Source: Tomocerus qinae (Eukaryota; Arthropoda; Collembola; Entomobryomorpha; Tomoceridae). From it: a stretch of DNA of 64,000 bases. Below the pieces are notes generated by a model that saw only the letters and a program-made list of their open reading frames with translations, did not search any database and was not told the DNA's origin. The DNA lies in assembly GCA_020055645.1 (NCBI GenBank), contig CM034546.1, positions 16,182,001-16,246,000 on the forward strand. The letters are read 5' to 3'. Position 1 is the stretch's first letter. Every line of letters starts with the position of its first letter. Both the position numbers and the translations under genes were made by a program. This document shows positions 1 to 11,197 of this stretch, piece by piece.

Positions 1-231
1 TCTTGTGCGACCTATCAATCAGCATCTAAATGACTCGAGCAGAACGATTATGATGTAAAATGACACAAATTTTGTACCAGTAATAGGTCAAAGGTCAATT
101 TCTATAAAATAACAAAAATAACATTGTCACAAATTGATCTGTGACCTTTAACTAGTAAAAAAATTATGCCATTTTACATCATAATCGTTCTGCTCGAGTC
201 ATTTAGATGCTGATTGATAGGTCGCACAAGA
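1..231. repeat. Foldback element with 62-bp inverted arms
   Basis: Positions 1-62 are the near-perfect reverse complement of 170-231; both outer ends read TCTTGTGCGACCTATCAATC on their own strand. The spacer is about 107 bp. The left end coincides with the window edge, so the element may extend further and the target duplication cannot be seen. It looks like a non-autonomous foldback/MITE; the superfamily is unknown. Confidence 0.8.
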
Positions 232-647
232 TATATTGGAGCGTTTCAAAAAGTTGACCTTTGACATTTTCAGAGGTCAAATTGATGCAATATGATAACT
301 AGCTGTTTCTATAGCTATTACAGTAAGATTTGCTCTATAAGCGATAAATTTCAAAAAACCGACTTTTTTCAAAAATTTTAAATTTATTTTGAATGATGGA
401 GTTCGAATTTTGAAATGAATCGCAGAACCCCTGGGGCAAATATTATCTCATTCAATTTAAAAAAAATTTCATCCAAATCGGTCCAGTAGTTGCCGAGATT
501 TTTTGTATATGCTGTTCGACCTTCGGGGGGTGTGTCCTGCCGGAAGGGGGCGGTGCATCAAAAATCGGAAAGAAACTGTTTTTCACATTCCCCTTTCTGC
601 ATAGGTTATCATTAGTTGAGATTCAATATCGAATTTCAAATTTTTTT
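232..647. other. Intergenic, no gene seen
   Basis: There is no open frame of note. The stretch at 450-500 (text like 'ccaaatcggtccagtagttg') resembles wording found again near 52.56 kb, so part of it is probably degraded interspersed repeat. Confidence 0.4.
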
Positions 648-2615
648 TCATACACATCTCTTAAATTCATACACCAGTGTTAATAATGCAAATACAAAAC
701 CACAAAGCAAAAAAATGAAAGGTAAAATTATATTGCTGTACAAATTAATTGGTTTGTTTCCAGTTTCTACATCTTTGGGTGATTCCGTATAGTTGATAAA
801 GTAGCTTTGATAATGTTGTCGTAGATCTTCCTGCTTTTCTTGGGATTCGCGTCTTTCCCACAAAGAATAAACACCACTTTCAATAAGTGAACCCATTCTT
901 CTAAAAACTAATGGCGATGCCACAAATACCAATCTCAGAATAGATCGTTCGGAAAACAGTTTTTCTTTTCCTTTTGTCCACTTGTTATTTCTTTTCTGTT
1001 TGTGCGGCTGTGCCCAGACGATGCGACCCAATTTGCTAGATGAATCGAGAAAGATGGACCTATTACAATTTTCCACGGCTTCTTCTGGAATTATATTTTG
1101 TTCATTAATTGAAACGTTGCTGATGAAATTATTGTACGTAAAATTGAAAGTTGGCAATCTGCTTCGTTCCCAAAAGTCACCAGAAATGGATTCTTCAATT
1201 GAATAAGCTAACTCCCATCTTACAGTAAACAAGCGTGGGAATGCAGATTCTCTTACTTCTTCAGTACCATTGAGATAAAAATTAAGATAAAATTCGTCGA
1301 TCGAACCAAAAATACTGAAATTTAGTAATGAGACTTGCTCAAGCGTTTGTAGTTCATATTGCTGAAGTGGAGCAGTTATCTGTGAGGTATTTGATCCTTT
1401 GTATGACGCTGTTATCAACATACAATAAAATAACCAACATGGTATAATAATTTTCAGTGAATACCGACTTCTTTTGGTTTTAAGCAATGGCATAGTGGTT
1501 TCCAATAGATAAGCTATGAAATAAAATGGATTTTGGTTGTAGTTGCCATTTATGTTGCACTTTGACTGTAAGCAATCGAAAATGATGATTAAAATCAAAA
1601 TTATCCCGATTCCAAGCCACATTGAATTATCTAATGGAAGAAATATTGTAGTAACGGATAAAATTTTCTTCCCCTGATAACATGTAATAAAATTATAACT
1701 GTCTGTATCAACTACAAAGTCTTTTCCACGATACATACCCAGGTCTTTCACCGACACTATCACCAGATTTGGTTTGACTCGGTAAGTAGTAACTATATTG
1801 ACATCATTTGTTAAGGTGACGTTTTTGAAACCTGCCATTAATGTTTTCCCCAAGAGCAAAAATTTTGAAAAGTACTTTTGATTGTTAACATTTTCATTTA
1901 AATTTTCTAATGCAATGCCTTCAGTTTCCGGTTTGTTAGTTAGTAAAACATTTCCACCCACATATGCTGGCATGTTATTTCCTGAGAGTTGCTCAAAATA
2001 TTTGTACAATTCCAGTATTCGAGAAATGGTGAGTTGATGTTTGTCTATTTTATAAAATATGATTTGTCCAAAATTACAAGCCCAACAAAGTATTTCAATT
2101 TGGCCAGTTAGAGAGTAAATTAATATATTAGGATAATAAACAGTAACTTTTGTAGATTCCTGTAACAAAAATTTCATGAATTTGAGATTTGTAATTGAAA
2201 TAAGGTTTATATATGAATGAGTTGAATCTTGGGAAGAATTTCCATGTTTCAAATCAAAATCGAGGTTAAAATTTTGGAAAGTCAAATCGTTGTAATCATT
2301 AAAATCATCGAAGTAAAAATAAGCCAAACAAGTTCTATATTTACTTAATAGTAAACGCATCTCAAATGTTGGTTTGTGATTAGTTATGTATTTTGTCGTT
2401 TTAATAACTGTTGGATATTTAGGAGGCACTATTACCAATTTACCCCTCAAAAGTATATAAATGTGACACTTTGAAAACGGTTCGACGTATAAATTGACGT
2501 CAATATCATCAAGTTTTTGCTTTGGATTTACTTCTAATTCACTATTTAATCCAATTGTAAATGAAATATTTATTAACGCAAATGTAAAAACGAAATTTTT
2601 GTAGTAATCACACAT
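648..2615 (-). CDS. Divergent ionotropic-receptor-like protein, copy 1
   Basis: A single intronless ORF of 655 residues. The N-terminus (residues about 8-22) is hydrophobic and could be a signal peptide. A large, presumably extracellular region follows, then a segment like the ion-channel part of ionotropic receptors: TM1 at about 332-352 (MWLGIGIILILIII), a pore-loop-like stretch (NPFYFIAYLLETTMPLL) at about 373-388, TM2 at about 388-406, then SYKGSNTSQIT, which resembles the conserved post-TM2 SYTANLTSFL-type motif. A second extracellular part and TM3 at about 628-650 end the protein with a very short tail. This topology matches arthropod IRs, which are ligand-gated channels in chemosensory neurons. 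Two close relatives lie at 4764-6773 and 36134-38110. ATG context and the homologous starts of the copies support this start. The IR assignment rests on topology and motifs, not on a search; classical glutamate-binding residues are not evident. Confidence 0.75.
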   Translation of the reverse strand: MCDYYKNFVFTFALINISFTIGLNSELEVNPKQKLDDIDVNLYVEPFSKCHIYILLRGKLVIVPPKYPTVIKTTKYITNHKPTFEMRLLLSKYRTCLAYFYFDDFNDYNDLTFQNFNLDFDLKHGNSSQDSTHSYINLISITNLKFMKFLLQESTKVTVYYPNILIYSLTGQIEILCWACNFGQIIFYKIDKHQLTISRILELYKYFEQLSGNNMPAYVGGNVLLTNKPETEGIALENLNENVNNQKYFSKFLLLGKTLMAGFKNVTLTNDVNIVTTYRVKPNLVIVSVKDLGMYRGKDFVVDTDSYNFITCYQGKKILSVTTIFLPLDNSMWLGIGIILILIIIFDCLQSKCNINGNYNQNPFYFIAYLLETTMPLLKTKRSRYSLKIIIPCWLFYCMLITASYKGSNTSQITAPLQQYELQTLEQVSLLNFSIFGSIDEFYLNFYLNGTEEVRESAFPRLFTVRWELAYSIEESISGDFWERSRLPTFNFTYNNFISNVSINEQNIIPEEAVENCNRSIFLDSSSKLGRIVWAQPHKQKRNNKWTKGKEKLFSERSILRLVFVASPLVFRRMGSLIESGVYSLWERRESQEKQEDLRQHYQSYFINYTESPKDVETGNKPINLYSNIILPFIFLLCGFVFALLTLVYEFKRCV

Positions 2616-4311
2616 TTCTGACGAATATTATTTCACATACTAATTTTCTCAAGATTATTGTACATTGTGTTTACCATTATTTCTTTATCTTAAGGTGTGT
2701 ACATAGATTTTCACTATAGACTATGTGTTCTGCTTGTTAAAGACAAAAAAATAATTATTACAACACTGTCAGTTATAATTTGTCCAACGGAGTTCTTGTC
2801 GAATGCTGAATGAATGAAAAGGTTGAATACTTAGGCTTCGTATTTCATTCTACTTTTATTACGAAACTCGGTCGGAAAGTCGGTGAGTGCTGTTAATGGA
2901 CTTCCTCCTCCTTTTATTGCCACACACAATTATATTTATTTATATTATAATTCCTAATTCACCTGGAAAGGTTTTGTAAAATGTTACCTACTCAATAAAA
3001 CCTTGAGTGCGTAGATCAATACATAAACAAGATGATTATTTCTGGTTATAACCGCATTGTTAAAACTTATTACGTATTGAGAACAACTATTTGCCGTCAT
3101 ACATAATGGCAAATGGATTTACTCAACACAGTTAAGTGCAATCCTGTGAAAACTTGACTTGGTGGATTAGAGTGCCTATGTCTGTCTATGATGAGATGAA
3201 TGGCAAATTTTCATATAATTTTCTTTGAATTGTTACTGATGGCAGTTTCTTTTTCTAAAACGATTTTTTCAATTGTTCAGAACCTAATGCTTTATTTTCA
3301 CCATTTATAACTATATACAAGTGCTTTTAGTTTAATTATTAAATGCTTTCTCCTTTAAATTCGTTTAAATAATTTCATAAATATAATTTAATAAACAACA
3401 ATATAAATATGACTGTCGTCTACCTTTTTGGAGAATTCTCTGAAAGAATTTCCGTAAAAATATGACTTTTCATGTTCGTAAAGTACGTCGACATTCTCGT
3501 AAATTGCCAACAACATTTTCGTAAATCATTTAGATTTGATGACATGACTTTTCGAAACTAATCAATGACCACGCGGAACGAGAACATAATAACTGAAACA
3601 AAAGTAAGTGTAACTAATGAAGTCTAACTATAATATCACTTGCACATAATCAATTGCTGTAAAAACTTAATTAATTTTAATTATGGAGGTAAAATATATG
3701 TTGTAAAGTTGTAATACTTAAGTTGTAAAAGTCTAAGGTTTTTTACTATTTTTACAACATGAGTGTGTAACTTTCGTTTTTGAGAATTTTGGTAAGGATA
3801 TAAATAGTATAGTCGCTGGGCATTGACTTTATTGCTCTTACACTTAACGAAATGTACTCTTAGCAGTCAAAAGAAGAACTAGGTATAAAGAGTAACTAAT
3901 TTTTTAATAAAATTTTTTTGTAAATTTTTTTGTCTCTCCAAAGGTAGTTGCTATAAATTCTGATCTATTCCGGGGCAAGAAGTCATTTTTTTCGGCGTTA
4001 ACCAGAGACCCGGCCTGTTCTCTGGCACTCAGCTTACCATTTTGCATTGGCACTTTAAATGTTTTGGTTTTTGAATATCGCGGTATTATCTAGTTTACCG
4101 GACGTTTATTAGAGACCCGAGAATATCGGATGAGCTTTGAAATTACCCGGCGTTTATTAGAGACACGGCTTTCTTTTGAGGTGGGCTTTTATTAGGGGAT
4201 TTACAGTAATTATTTTTTTCGCCTCGCGTTCAGGAGTTATAAGGCTTAGACCTTTTTCATTTAATTATCAATAACCTTTTGGGATATTAGATTAAGATAT
4301 TAGGTGCTGTG
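2616..4311. other. Duplicated 5' flank of IR-like copy 1, otherwise gene-free
   Basis: About 2690-3260 aligns by eye with 6830-7310 upstream of copy 2 (shared wording such as 'ggcttcgtatttcattct' and 'cacacaattatatttatt') and, more weakly, with 39260-39620 upstream of copy 3. The rest shows no supported gene. A TATA-like TATAAATA at 3799-3806 on the plus strand has no ORF after it. Confidence 0.6.
3044..3053. promoter_or_regulatory. Conserved palindrome GGTTATAACC upstream of IR-like copy 1
   Basis: The perfect 10-bp palindrome sits in a longer block (TTATTTCTGGTTATAACCGC) that is kept word for word upstream of all three IR-like genes. It lies 429 bp from the start codon. A regulatory role is inferred only from this conservation; recent duplication is the alternative explanation. 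Confidence 0.35.
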
Positions 4312-4410
4312 CAGGGCCGCAGCCAGAAAAAAAATTTGGGGGGGGGGGCACAAATTATAAGAGAAAAAATATACTATGAAAAATTTTTGGGTTTTCTGGC
4401 TGTGGCACTG
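4312..4410. mobile_element. hAT-type MITE, CAGGGCCGCAGCC family
   Basis: This 99-bp element begins CAGGGCCGCAGCCAG and ends CTGGCTGTGGCACTG. It is flanked by a perfect 8-bp duplication, gtgctgtg, at 4304-4311 and 4411-4418. Related copies lie at 40724-40862 and 42018-42151. No coding capacity. Confidence 0.88.
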
Positions 4411-4763
4411 GTGCTGTGTTATAATGATTAGAATTGTCCATCTGTCTGTCTGTCCTGCCGACGACCGTCTTTAAGCCCGGCTGAAAACTCAGGAACCTAA
4501 TGCCTGTGGGCGTAAAAATGTATGTAGCTTCTGTATGTCATAGTAGAAATGGTTTAATAATGGCTAGAAGAGTTAGTGGGTATAAAACTAACATCCAAAT
4601 AAAATCTACTAAAATTTCCGCTATCTTTTTTCATTTGATCATGGTTTATTAGACAACAATATAATTTACTCCCATTCTTGGAATACATATCCATGGCATA
4701 AGATAACACATTATATGATATTAGTTGCTGTGCAATGAGATTAATAAGATCCACAAATTACAA
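4411..4763. other. Intergenic, nothing supported
   Basis: Contains a short C/T-rich 'ctgtctgtctgtcc' stretch and a 66-codon minus-strand ORF (4554-4754) with no recognisable feature that the other IR-like copies do not share. Confidence 0.4.
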
Positions 4764-6773
4764 CTAACAACATTTATATTTCCTGAAAACCATTTCGAAA
4801 ATTAGAATAAACATTGCAAATACAGACCCACATAGCAAAATAATAAAAGGTAAAATAATGTTACTATATAAATGTATTGGTCTGGTTGGACTTGGATATA
4901 CAAATTCATCATTGTGTGAATTAGACCTGTTGAAGAAATAGCTTTTATAATGTTTTTGTAATTCTTTCATCTTTTCTTGAGATTTCCGTCTTTCCCACAA
5001 ATAATAAACTCCAGTTTCAATAATCCAATCCATTCTTCTAAAAACTAAAGGCGATACCACAAATACCAATCTCAGGTCAGATCGTTCCGAAAACAAGTTT
5101 TCCATTCCTTTCGTCCACTTGTTACTTCTCTTTTGCTTGTGCGGATGTGCCCAAACTATGCGATCTAATTTGCTGGATAAATCGAGAAAAACTGACCGAT
5201 CACAATTTTCCACGGCTTCTTCAGGAATTATATTTTGTTCATTGATTGAAACGTTGCTGATGAAATTATTGTATATAAAATTAAAAATTGATAATCTTTT
5301 TCTTTCCAAAACGTTACCAGAAATGGATTGTTGGATTGAATAGTTTAATTCTGCTTTTATGGAAAACAAACGTTGTAGTGCCAACTTACTACTGTTTTTG
5401 CTGCCGTTGAGGTAAAAATTAAGATAAAATTCGTTGATTGAACTAAAAATACTTAAATTTAGCGACGAGACTTGCTCAAGCGTTTGTAGTTCATATTGTG
5501 GAAGTGGAGCAGTTATCTGAGATGTATTTGATCCTTTGTATGACGCTGTTATCAACATACAATAAAACAACCAACAGGGTATAATAATTTTCACTGAATA
5601 CCGACCTCTTTTGATTTTAAGCAATGGCATAGTGGTTTCCAATAGATAAGCTAAAAAATAAAACGGATTTTGGTTGTAGTTGCCATTTATGTTGCATTTC
5701 GACTGTAAGAAATTGAATATGATTACTAAACCCAAAATTAATCCGATTCCAATCCACAAATAATTATCTAATGGAAGAAATATTGTAGAAACTGATAAAA
5801 ATTTCTTCCCTTGATAACAGGTAATAAAATTATAACTGTGTGTATCAACTACAAAATCTTTTCCAGGATACTGATCGAAGTGTTTCACCGACGCAATGAC
5901 TAGGTTTGGTTTAACTCGGTACGTGCTACCTACGTTGGCGTCATTTGTTAAGGTGACATTTTTGAAATCGGTCATCAATGTTTTCCCCAAGAGCAAAAAT
6001 TTGGTAAAATACTTTTGATTTTTGACATTTTCATTCAGGTTGTCTAATGCAATCCCCTCAATTTCCGGTTCATTTGTTAATAAAACATTTCCACCGACAA
6101 ATGCTGGCATGTTATTTCCAGAAAGTGTTTCAAAAGATTTGTAAAATTCCAATATTCGAGAAATTGTTAATGTCTCCAAAATAGGCACAAATATAATTTT
6201 TCCAAAATTACAAGCCCAGCAAATTATTTCAGTTTTACGAGTTTGACCATTAAGTGAATATATTATCGTTTTGGGATATAAAAGTGAAATTGCGGTAATC
6301 GATTGCAAAGTTAATTTTATGGCATATAGATCTGGCATTGAAATAACGTTTACAAATGAATAAGTAAAATCTTGTGAAGAGTTACCAAGTTTGAAATTAA
6401 AATCTGTTTGAAAAGTAACAAACGCCGAACTTTTATAGTGAACATCATAAAAATCTTCGAAGTAAAAATAAGCCAAACAAATTCGGTGTCTACTCAATAA
6501 TAATTTTTTCTTATACACTGGAAGGTTATGAGTTATGTATTCTGTCGTTGTAATGACCGTTGGATGTAGAGGAGCCACTATTGACAATTTTTCCCACAGA
6601 AGTATGTAAATGTGACACTTTGAAAACGGTTCGATATATAAATTGACGTCAATATCATCACGTTTTTCTTTTGAAGTCACCTCTAATTCACCATTTAAGC
6701 TAATTATAACTGAAATTTTTATTACTACAAATGTGGAAACGAAATATTTGTAATAATCACACATTTCTGACAA
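4764..6773 (-). CDS. Divergent ionotropic-receptor-like protein, copy 2
   Basis: An intronless ORF of 669 residues, clearly paralogous to copies 1 and 3 over its full length. It has the same order: hydrophobic N-terminus, long extracellular part with conserved Cys residues (for example CWACNFG), TM1 around residue 345-365, pore-loop-like NPFYFLAYLLETTMPLL, TM2 with FYCMLITASYKGSNTSQIT, second extracellular part with the IPEEAVENC motif, TM3 near the C-terminus and a short basic and Cys-rich tail (RKYKCC). It lies in tandem with copy 1, same strand, about 2.1 kb apart, and the upstream regions are also duplicated, so the unit of duplication was gene plus flank. Two in-frame Met codons (residues 1 and 4) begin it; the second matches the start of copy 1. 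The ligand is unknown. Confidence 0.75.
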   Translation of the reverse strand: MSEMCDYYKYFVSTFVVIKISVIISLNGELEVTSKEKRDDIDVNLYIEPFSKCHIYILLWEKLSIVAPLHPTVITTTEYITHNLPVYKKKLLLSRHRICLAYFYFEDFYDVHYKSSAFVTFQTDFNFKLGNSSQDFTYSFVNVISMPDLYAIKLTLQSITAISLLYPKTIIYSLNGQTRKTEIICWACNFGKIIFVPILETLTISRILEFYKSFETLSGNNMPAFVGGNVLLTNEPEIEGIALDNLNENVKNQKYFTKFLLLGKTLMTDFKNVTLTNDANVGSTYRVKPNLVIASVKHFDQYPGKDFVVDTHSYNFITCYQGKKFLSVSTIFLPLDNYLWIGIGLILGLVIIFNFLQSKCNINGNYNQNPFYFLAYLLETTMPLLKIKRGRYSVKIIIPCWLFYCMLITASYKGSNTSQITAPLPQYELQTLEQVSSLNLSIFSSINEFYLNFYLNGSKNSSKLALQRLFSIKAELNYSIQQSISGNVLERKRLSIFNFIYNNFISNVSINEQNIIPEEAVENCDRSVFLDLSSKLDRIVWAHPHKQKRSNKWTKGMENLFSERSDLRLVFVVSPLVFRRMDWIIETGVYYLWERRKSQEKMKELQKHYKSYFFNRSNSHNDEFVYPSPTRPIHLYSNIILPFIILLCGSVFAMFILIFEMVFRKYKCC

Positions 6774-8680
6774 TTTTTTTGCACATTAACTATATATTAA
6801 GAGACTGTCGTTTTTATTGTCTTAAGATGCGTACCTAGATTAATATTTTCACTGTTCACTATTTAATTTGTCTAACGGAGTTCTCGTTGAATTCTGAATG
6901 AATGTAAGTGTTGAATACAATAGGCTTCGTATTTCATTCTTTTTCCATTACGATAATGGTTGGTGTGTGCTGATAATGTGTTTTCTCCTCCTTTCACTGC
7001 CGCACACAATTATATTTATTAATATTGTAATTTTTAATTTACATGGAAAGGCTTAGTAAATTGCTACTCAAACAAGGCTTGACCTTTGATCAATAAATAT
7101 AATCAGAAAGATTATTTCTGGTTATAACCGCATTGTTGAAACTTAAACGTATTGAGGACATCCATTTGTCAATATAAAGGCTAATGGAATTACTCAAGGT
7201 GGTTGAGTGCAATCTTATCAAAACTTGACTTGGTGGATTTGCGTAACCTACAAAAATTGTGATGGTTAGGAAATATTCATATAAGTTGAGTTTCATGGCT
7301 TTGAATTGTTATCGATGACAGTTTCTATTTCTAAAATGATTTTCTGAATTGTTAAGCATCTGATACTTTACTTTCACCATTTATAGCTATAAGTGCTATT
7401 AATTCAATTACCTCTCTTATTAAGTGCTCTCCTCTAAAGTCGTTGACAATTAAGTAGAGGTATGACTAGCTTTAAAATATAGATTTTGTCGCTCAGGAAC
7501 GTATCGAGAAATTTGGAAGACATTTTCGCGTGACATAGACATCTTTTTGACTAACATTAAATTAAATACATACAACGAAGTTGAATAGGTTATTTTGGCA
7601 TGATTCCTTACATTCTTAATATGTTTCAAGATATTAGGTTTCCTCTGGCAATTATCCAGCGTTTTTGTAAATATTGAAGAAAGGATGGGTTAATCTCAAT
7701 TGATTTTTAAAACATTATTTAAACAAGCCTCATATCAAGGTTAATGTCCAATGACACTTGAAATTTCATAGTTATTAACCAAGAAGAAACTAAAGCAGAG
7801 TAAATTAATATTAAAGATTTAATTTCTGTATATTTGGGCATTTATTTATACTTCGCTAAGGAAAATGGTTTAACAAATCTTATTAATTTAGAAATCCATT
7901 TTTATTGTATACTCTAGTAGTACCAATGCCAGACTAAAGATATCCAAATCAAAACATAATCTTGCCAATGTTGAAAATATTGTAAAAATTTTCTGAAAAA
8001 CTTAAGATTGCATGAAAAGAAGTTTCAAAAACATTTTGGTGAATGAGAACTCTAACTTTATATTATATTTGAAAATTGGATTGAGGTTTGTATTTTAAGA
8101 GATTGTGAAATCGTGAAATGGCTGATGGATGTTGAATGTGCACTTTCATAAGGTTTTGCTTGTATAGTTTAGGATTAAAAAAACGGAATGATTGAATATT
8201 ACAGGATCAGAATTTTAATATTTTCAATTCATTTAATAAATTCACTGCTTCAAATTCAATTCTCAATCTCGTCTACATCCATCCCCCACAGAATCTTTCC
8301 CAACGTCAAACACCTCTTCAACACGAAGCACGAATCTTCATCTCAGTTCTCTTCATTTTCTGGATTCTATAAGAATACCAATATATTCCTTCATAAGTGT
8401 CTGCTGACATAGTTGCCGGATGGCGACTACTTGGCTACATTCCATTAAGGTTGACCTAGAATCATTTATTCAATTTTGTTATCGAATTATCCAAATGTTT
8501 TTATTATCTCTCAAAAACAATATTTTTTGAAAGGTTTTCGTTATTTGGGTTAGAAGTGAGGATGACTCTTCAATAGGAAATCATTGCAGTACTTCCATAA
8601 TTTATTTAATTTTTCCATTTTAAGTATTTAAATTAAATAATTATTTTAAATTACTTCAATTGATGTAATTAATATACATT
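6774..8680. other. Duplicated flank upstream of IR-like copy 2
   Basis: About 6830-7310 matches the flank of copy 1. The more distal 7850-8670 matches 26780-27490 (shared 'ctcttcaacacgaagc', 'tggcgactacttgg', 'ttccattaaggttgacct'). No gene is supported here; small ORFs at 7090 and 8188 look accidental. Confidence 0.55.
7120..7129. promoter_or_regulatory. Conserved palindrome GGTTATAACC upstream of IR-like copy 2
   Basis: Same block as at 3044 and 39438, here 347 bp from the start codon of copy 2. Function is inferred from conservation only. Confidence 0.35.
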
Positions 8681-11197
8681 CAATTGGAATGAATGTCAAT
8701 CTGTTCTTTAACATTTACTTTAACTTTTTTTCCAGATAAATGAATTATTTCGCCTTAATATTACTGAAATGTGAAATAAATCAAGCAAACAATTGTGGAA
8801 CTTATTTTCATTTTCAAATCTTATATAAAGAAAAGATGACATTCTGTTTGTTAGGAAAAGAGATAAAAACGATAATATTGTTTTATGTCATATTCACTGA
8901 ATCCATTTTTCCAAAATTCTGTGGTGAAATCCAGATTCTATGTATTTTTAATTTCCAACAATGTCTATCATTTCTATCAATATCTAATAAAATGGAAACT
9001 GTCAATGTGGTCACCAGTAATTTCATTTCACTTGTTTCATATTACATGTAAAAATTTAAAAAATGAAATTCCAACAAAATTTTTTTTGCATAATATTTAA
9101 ACACAAAAATGGCAATTTGGGTGCAGATTCTGCAAAATTGACTTTGCTATTGGCTCCCTATGTTGAACAAGCTCATAAGATCCCATATCCAAAATTCAGA
9201 ACTTGGATGAAAAATTTATTTGGGTTATTTGTTATTTTGTATTGCAATGCATTGATTCTGGTGGGCTACATATTATTAATTACAAGCGACACAAAACTAT
9301 GAAAAAATTCCTTTTTCAGTTTTTACGTTGAATAACTGACTGATTGAATAAGTTATTTTCGTATTAAACGGTGGGCTTTCAAGTAACAAAGAAATTGCCA
9401 GTGAAATCAACCTTAAAAGCATACGGTTGTACTCTTTCCCATTCGGAGCTTCATTAATGCTTTAATCTTTGTTCTCATGATTTCTAGATCCTCATTTTAC
9501 ACAGTAATCAGTTGGAACTCTAAAACAATATATTTATAAAAGTTTAACTCAAACTAATTGTTGGCTGACTCACTGATTTTCATTTCCCCAGTCAAACTGA
9601 AGCAGGGGAAACCTTTAGCGAACTTTTAATTATTGAAAAGGTTCTTCCTTTTCGCTTGAGACATAATAAATATTGTCATTTTCTTTATATTTTATAAGAT
9701 ATATATAACACAACTTACAATTTACTCCATTTTAAAATAACCAGAAAGCCACCTTTTTGCCAATTTTGCTGGAAAAAAGTCACTTTTTTGTCTTTTTTAT
9801 GCCCTACTTACAGGTCACTAGTTACTGTATGTGAAATGGAAGAAATGGGAGAATATGCCCCCTATTCGAACTTAATCCGTCATATTACATTAAGTGAAAA
9901 AAATTAGCCCGTATTTTAATAATTTGACAACAAAATTTGAATTCAATTGTTGGGATTTATCAACAGATAACAAACTGAAATTGTACAAATATTCAAATAT
10001 AATCTTTCATGTTATTACCACCGACAGTTTAAAAAATGTTTTAGGGTTGTTTACATTGACAACTCTCTACGAAATATAAATGAAACAATTTTTAACCATT
10101 TTTGCCAATTATAAAATTTACCACTAAATTTTAATGACGATATTAAAGATTCATACCAATTAAAACCAATCCACCAATACAAATGGCGAATAGCATTGGT
10201 CATTACATTTAATTTACCCACAATTGTCTCTTTGTCCCATTCCACACCATTCAACAAATTACACAAACAATCAGAACAGTTTTACTGCTACCTGGCACTT
10301 CCGGTCTTCTACAACCACAATTTTGAATTGTTTTCCATTACAACCCCCAGAATTTTCTCAAGAAATGAAATTTATTTTGGAACTAGTTTTAAAATGCATG
10401 AGGTTGGAATTTCTTTCTATATTTTATTAGTTTAAAGACCAAAAATGCTGCCCAGCAATTTTTAATTTTGATTAAATTGGAAAATATCAAAAATAAAATA
10501 ATACTGAATCTCGTGGTAGGGGTAATCTAAGTGTTTTATGAATAATTGGAATCCTGTTGTGGCTGGAAGGATTATATGGAATATTTTAAAAGTGAAATTG
10601 AAGTGTAAAAATTATTTTAATGCCAAATTGTTTGAAAATTTTTTACCGGAAAATGTTTTTCCGCAATGCTATTTTATTATTTTCATTTGTCTTTGAGCAT
10701 TTTGAACAGGGTTGCATATTATCTGGATGAAATGAAAAATGTCCTGGATGAAACCAGTTTTGTCCACTCTTGTCCTGGACGATTAATTTTATCCAGGAAG
10801 ACATTGATTTTGTCCAGTTTTAACTATCCATCCTATTTCATTAACCATGGACTTGGTGGTTTATGTTTTAATCGCAAAATCGATAAATATATACGACAGT
10901 GATATTTATAATGGGAATTTTACTTCAGTTAACGACGACAATTAAAGAAACTTCTATTACTTCTATTTATTACTTTTTAAGACTATAAATAAAATCTAGT
11001 TAACATGATTGTCACCTTTGAGGGAATAATTTACGTATCTTAGGTATCTTCTCAAACTAAATGTGAGTAGGTATCTAGTTCTATTTGTATTTGTTACAAA
11101 ATTTAGTCTCATTTACACAAGTAGGTACCCTTTCCTTTGATTACCTAAAATCAACTGTGCAAACTTTTACTGCAATCATAACATTTTCTTTCCTTAC
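8681..11197. other. Gene-poor region 3' of the truncated FReP gene
   Basis: Short ORFs at 8740-9051 and 9063-9302 (plus) and 10051-10266 (minus) are not recognisable; the 79-codon one ends in a hydrophobic stretch. About 10360-10640 aligns with 29945-30750, the intron downstream of the first fibrinogen exon of the second FReP gene. The missing 3' exons of the FReP gene at 11.2-14.1 kb would therefore be expected below 10.3 kb. I find none there. Confidence 0.45.
10680..10830. repeat. Interspersed repeat, 'acagggtt...ctggacgaaat' family
   Basis: Wording such as 'gtcctggatgaaaccagttttgtcca' recurs at 55282-55400, and a diverged relative is at 17460-17640. Ends and class are not resolved. Confidence 0.55.

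Noticed and set aside
982-1206. Plus-strand ORF inside IR-like copy 1 (also 5119-5343 and 36418-36704 in the other copies)
   Set aside because: Antisense shadow of the conserved second-lobe coding sequence; it recurs only because the sense proteins are conserved.
3795-3835. TATA-like promoter on the plus strand
   Set aside because: No downstream ORF or splice pattern on that strand; such AT words are frequent here.
8740-9302. Two plus-strand ORFs with a hydrophobic end, considered as a chemoreceptor fragment
   Set aside because: A single hydrophobic segment and no family signature; the region is AT-rich and frames are short.
10051-10266. Minus-strand ORF considered as the missing FReP exon (LNGVEW, KFYNW)
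   Set aside because: Only scattered resemblance to a fibrinogen domain; lacks the expected LDxIHxLT, YSTFRV and DRDND motifs and a phase-1 acceptor.
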